Source: an uncultured Desulfuromusa sp.
Lineage (GTDB): Bacteria > Desulfobacterota > Desulfuromonadia > Desulfuromonadales > Geopsychrobacteraceae
Reading direction: 5' to 3'
NCBI RefSeq assembly: GCF_963675815.1
Contig: NZ_OY776574.1
Coordinates: 242,001 to 306,000 of the forward strand
DNA length: 64,000 nucleotides
This document shows, in pieces, positions 62,567-64,000 of this stretch; the stretch's first letter is position 1; every line of letters starts with the position of its first letter. A program made the position numbers and the translations under genes. The notes under the pieces were generated by a model. The model did no database searches. It had not been told where the DNA came from and was given only the letters and a program-made list of their open reading frames with translations.

Positions 62567-63415
62567 TTATTTTTTGGTGAAAATTCGCAGTAACTGAGAC
62601 AGTTTCTGCTTCATCTCCTTACGCGGGATAATCATGTCGATCATACCATGTTCAAGCAGATATTCTGAACGCTGAAAGCCTTCAGGGAGGGTCTGCCGAA
62701 TCGTCTGCTCAATAACCCTTGGCCCTGCAAATCCGATAAGGGCACGTGGTTCTGCAACATTCAGATCTCCGAGCATCGCAAAGCTGGCCGTAACGCCACC
62801 GGTTGTCGGATCTGTTAACACAGAAACAAACGGAACTCCAGCGGCCTTCAGTTTCGCTAAAGCGGCACTGGTTTTAGCCATTTGCATCAGCGACATAATG
62901 CTTTCCTGCATCCGGGCGCCACCAGAAGAAGAAAAAATTAACACGGGAGCATTGGTGTCCAAACCCTTTTCAATCGCTCGAGTAATTTTCTCACCCACCA
63001 CCGAGCCCATGCTGCCGCCCATAAAAGAAAAATCGAACACGGCGACGACAACCGGCAAACCATCAAGATTTCCCTCGCCACAAATCACAGCATCACCGTC
63101 ACCCATTTTCTTGACTGCTGCCTTGATCCGATCTTTATATTTTTTCGAATCCTTAAAGTCGAGAAAGTCAACCGAACGCATTTTCGCATCCATCTCGACA
63201 AAAGTTCCTGCATCAATCACCAGATCTATTCTTTCACGTGCACCGATCCGAAAATGGTAGTCACATTTAGGACAAACATTCAGATTGCGCTGAACTTCCT
63301 TGGCGTAGATAATTTCCTGACAATTTTTACATTTTGTCCAGACCCCTTCGGGAACCTGGACATTTTTTTTCTCAGTAGAAGCAGTCAATGCTGTTTTTTT
63401 ACGAAACCAAGCCAT
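62567..63415 (-). CDS. accD: Acetyl-CoA carboxylase carboxyltransferase subunit beta
   Basis: AccD (282 residues) is the beta subunit that transfers CO2 from biotin. The N-terminal Cys4 zinc finger has Cys29, Cys32, Cys48 and Cys51, followed by the crotonase-like core with SSGGARMQES and TGGVTASFAMLGD. AAAAGGATG precedes the ATG at 63415. The order trpA-accD-folC is widespread in Proteobacteria. accA should lie elsewhere. Confidence 0.96.
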   Translation of the reverse strand: MAWFRKKTALTASTEKKNVQVPEGVWTKCKNCQEIIYAKEVQRNLNVCPKCDYHFRIGARERIDLVIDAGTFVEMDAKMRSVDFLDFKDSKKYKDRIKAAVKKMGDGDAVICGEGNLDGLPVVVAVFDFSFMGGSMGSVVGEKITRAIEKGLDTNAPVLIFSSSGGARMQESIMSLMQMAKTSAALAKLKAAGVPFVSVLTDPTTGGVTASFAMLGDLNVAEPRALIGFAGPRVIEQTIRQTLPEGFQRSEYLLEHGMIDMIIPRKEMKQKLSQLLRIFTKK

Positions 63416-63466
63416 GAAACATCCTTTTCGTTTGCGCTCAAAGATAACTTCTCAAAAATCTCGCGC

Positions 63467-64000
63467 TCAGCTGGTGAGGGCTGTCAATCCACGTTTAAGG
63501 TCAGTGACAAACTTTGCAACCTCGGGCAGCAACTCTTCACTCTTACCGTTCTTTTCAATTATTTTAACCAACGCACTACCGACAACAACCCCATCAGCAA
63601 AGGCTCCAACCGCCTGTGCATCGGCAACGGTAGTAATTCCAAAACCGACACCAACCGGGACAGCTGTCATCTTCTTAATATCTTCAACCGCCGGCTGAAT
63701 ATCTTGAGGAGAGATTTTTTTCGCCCCGGTGACACCGGTCATCGAAACATAGTAGAGGTAGCCCTCTGCAGCTGCCGCCAATCTCTCCATTCTCTCGCGT
63801 GGCGTTGTTGGCGCAAGCAAGGTAATCAGGGCGATTCCTGATTCATGCATCAAAGCACTGATTTCTGTGGCCTCTTCATGAGGCAAATCAACCAGAAGCA
63901 GACCATCAACCCCTGCGGCTGCAGCATCCCTGGCAAAACGCTCAGCACCATAGCAAAAAACCGGATTATAATATCCCATCAGAACCAATGGAATTTCTGT
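63467..64000 (-). CDS. trpA: Tryptophan synthase alpha subunit, 5' end outside the window
   Basis: The frame is open to the right edge, so 177 C-terminal residues are visible of about 265 for the family. The part seen starts TEIPLVLMGYYNP and includes LLVDLPHEEA, YYVSMTGVTGAKK and GFGI, which are conserved in the TIM barrel; the GADGVVVGSALV phosphate-binding segment is present. TrpA cleaves indole-glycerol phosphate. It precedes accD by 51 bases. Confidence 0.95.
   Translation of the reverse strand, partial: TEIPLVLMGYYNPVFCYGAERFARDAAAAGVDGLLLVDLPHEEATEISALMHESGIALITLLAPTTPRERMERLAAAAEGYLYYVSMTGVTGAKKISPQDIQPAVEDIKKMTAVPVGVGFGITTVADAQAVGAFADGVVVGSALVKIIEKNGKSEELLPEVAKFVTDLKRGLTALTS

Overview
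The window reads as a chromosomal segment of an anaerobic deltaproteobacterium of the Desulfuromonadales (Geobacter/Desulfuromonas/Pelobacter type). The grounds are the gene content and order: phasin-like protein beside ubiB, citramalate synthase as isoleucine entry, DUF485 plus acetate-type symporter, EF-P beside EpmA, and the long collinear run trpA-accD-folC-lptD-ftsB-argS-SPOR-tRNAs-tilS-ftsH-folP-cdaA-ybbR-glmM-pdxJ-acpS-nnr-CBS-tsaE-cimA. This placement is inference from family knowledge; no 16S gene is present.

Layout. Bases 1-19.1k are ordinary housekeeping: an unrecognised gene cut by the left edge, a phasin-like protein, ubiB, lpxC, a DUF4126 membrane protein, an HDOD regulator, glycogen phosphorylase, polA diverging from lon, trpS, DUF4177, DUF2835, an Ste24-type M48 protease and a U32 peptidase.

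Bases 19.1k-25.5k are accessory: a chromosomal integron. A tyrosine recombinase of the integron-integrase type (minus strand) faces away from an array of plus-strand gene cassettes. Four cassettes obey the integron rule exactly: the 7-base core at the start of each cassette is the perfect reverse complement of the R'' core at its end (GTTAACT/AGTTAAC, GTTATGT/ACATAAC, GTTAGCC/GGCTAAC, GTTATGC/GCATAAC). A TTGTCA-17-TATGGT promoter sits just before attI. The cassettes carry an HNH/zinc-ribbon/two-helix membrane protein (a candidate defence effector), a LysE/RhtB exporter, a DUF1801 plus VOC pair with a 140-base inverted-repeat element, a glutathione-S-transferase-like protein, and a lipoprotein. 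A REP-associated tyrosine transposase with 20-base inverted ends sits in or beside the fourth attC, which is degenerate. A SAM methyltransferase follows the last attC.

Bases 26.3k-42.9k return to core genes on the plus strand: cpoB-like lipoprotein, LysM protein, dprA, smg/DUF494, topA, trmFO, maf, yggS, gph, a MATE-like transporter, ctlX, efp-epmA, DUF485-symporter and an unrecognised membrane-anchored protein. Bases 43k-64k are one long minus-strand block mixing envelope (lptD, cdaA-ybbR-glmM), cofactor (folC, folP, pdxJ, acpS, nnr), translation (argS, tilS, tsaE, two CAU tRNAs), proteolysis (ftsH) and fatty-acid/tryptophan genes (accD, trpA), ending with cimA and a 51-residue zinc-ribbon gene. 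Several genes use TTG starts, chosen here because a Shine-Dalgarno sequence and family length agree.

The most notable points are the integron, its HNH membrane cassette, the structured element in cassette 3, the transposon-damaged fourth attC, and a perfect 11-bp hairpin that buries the folP start codon.
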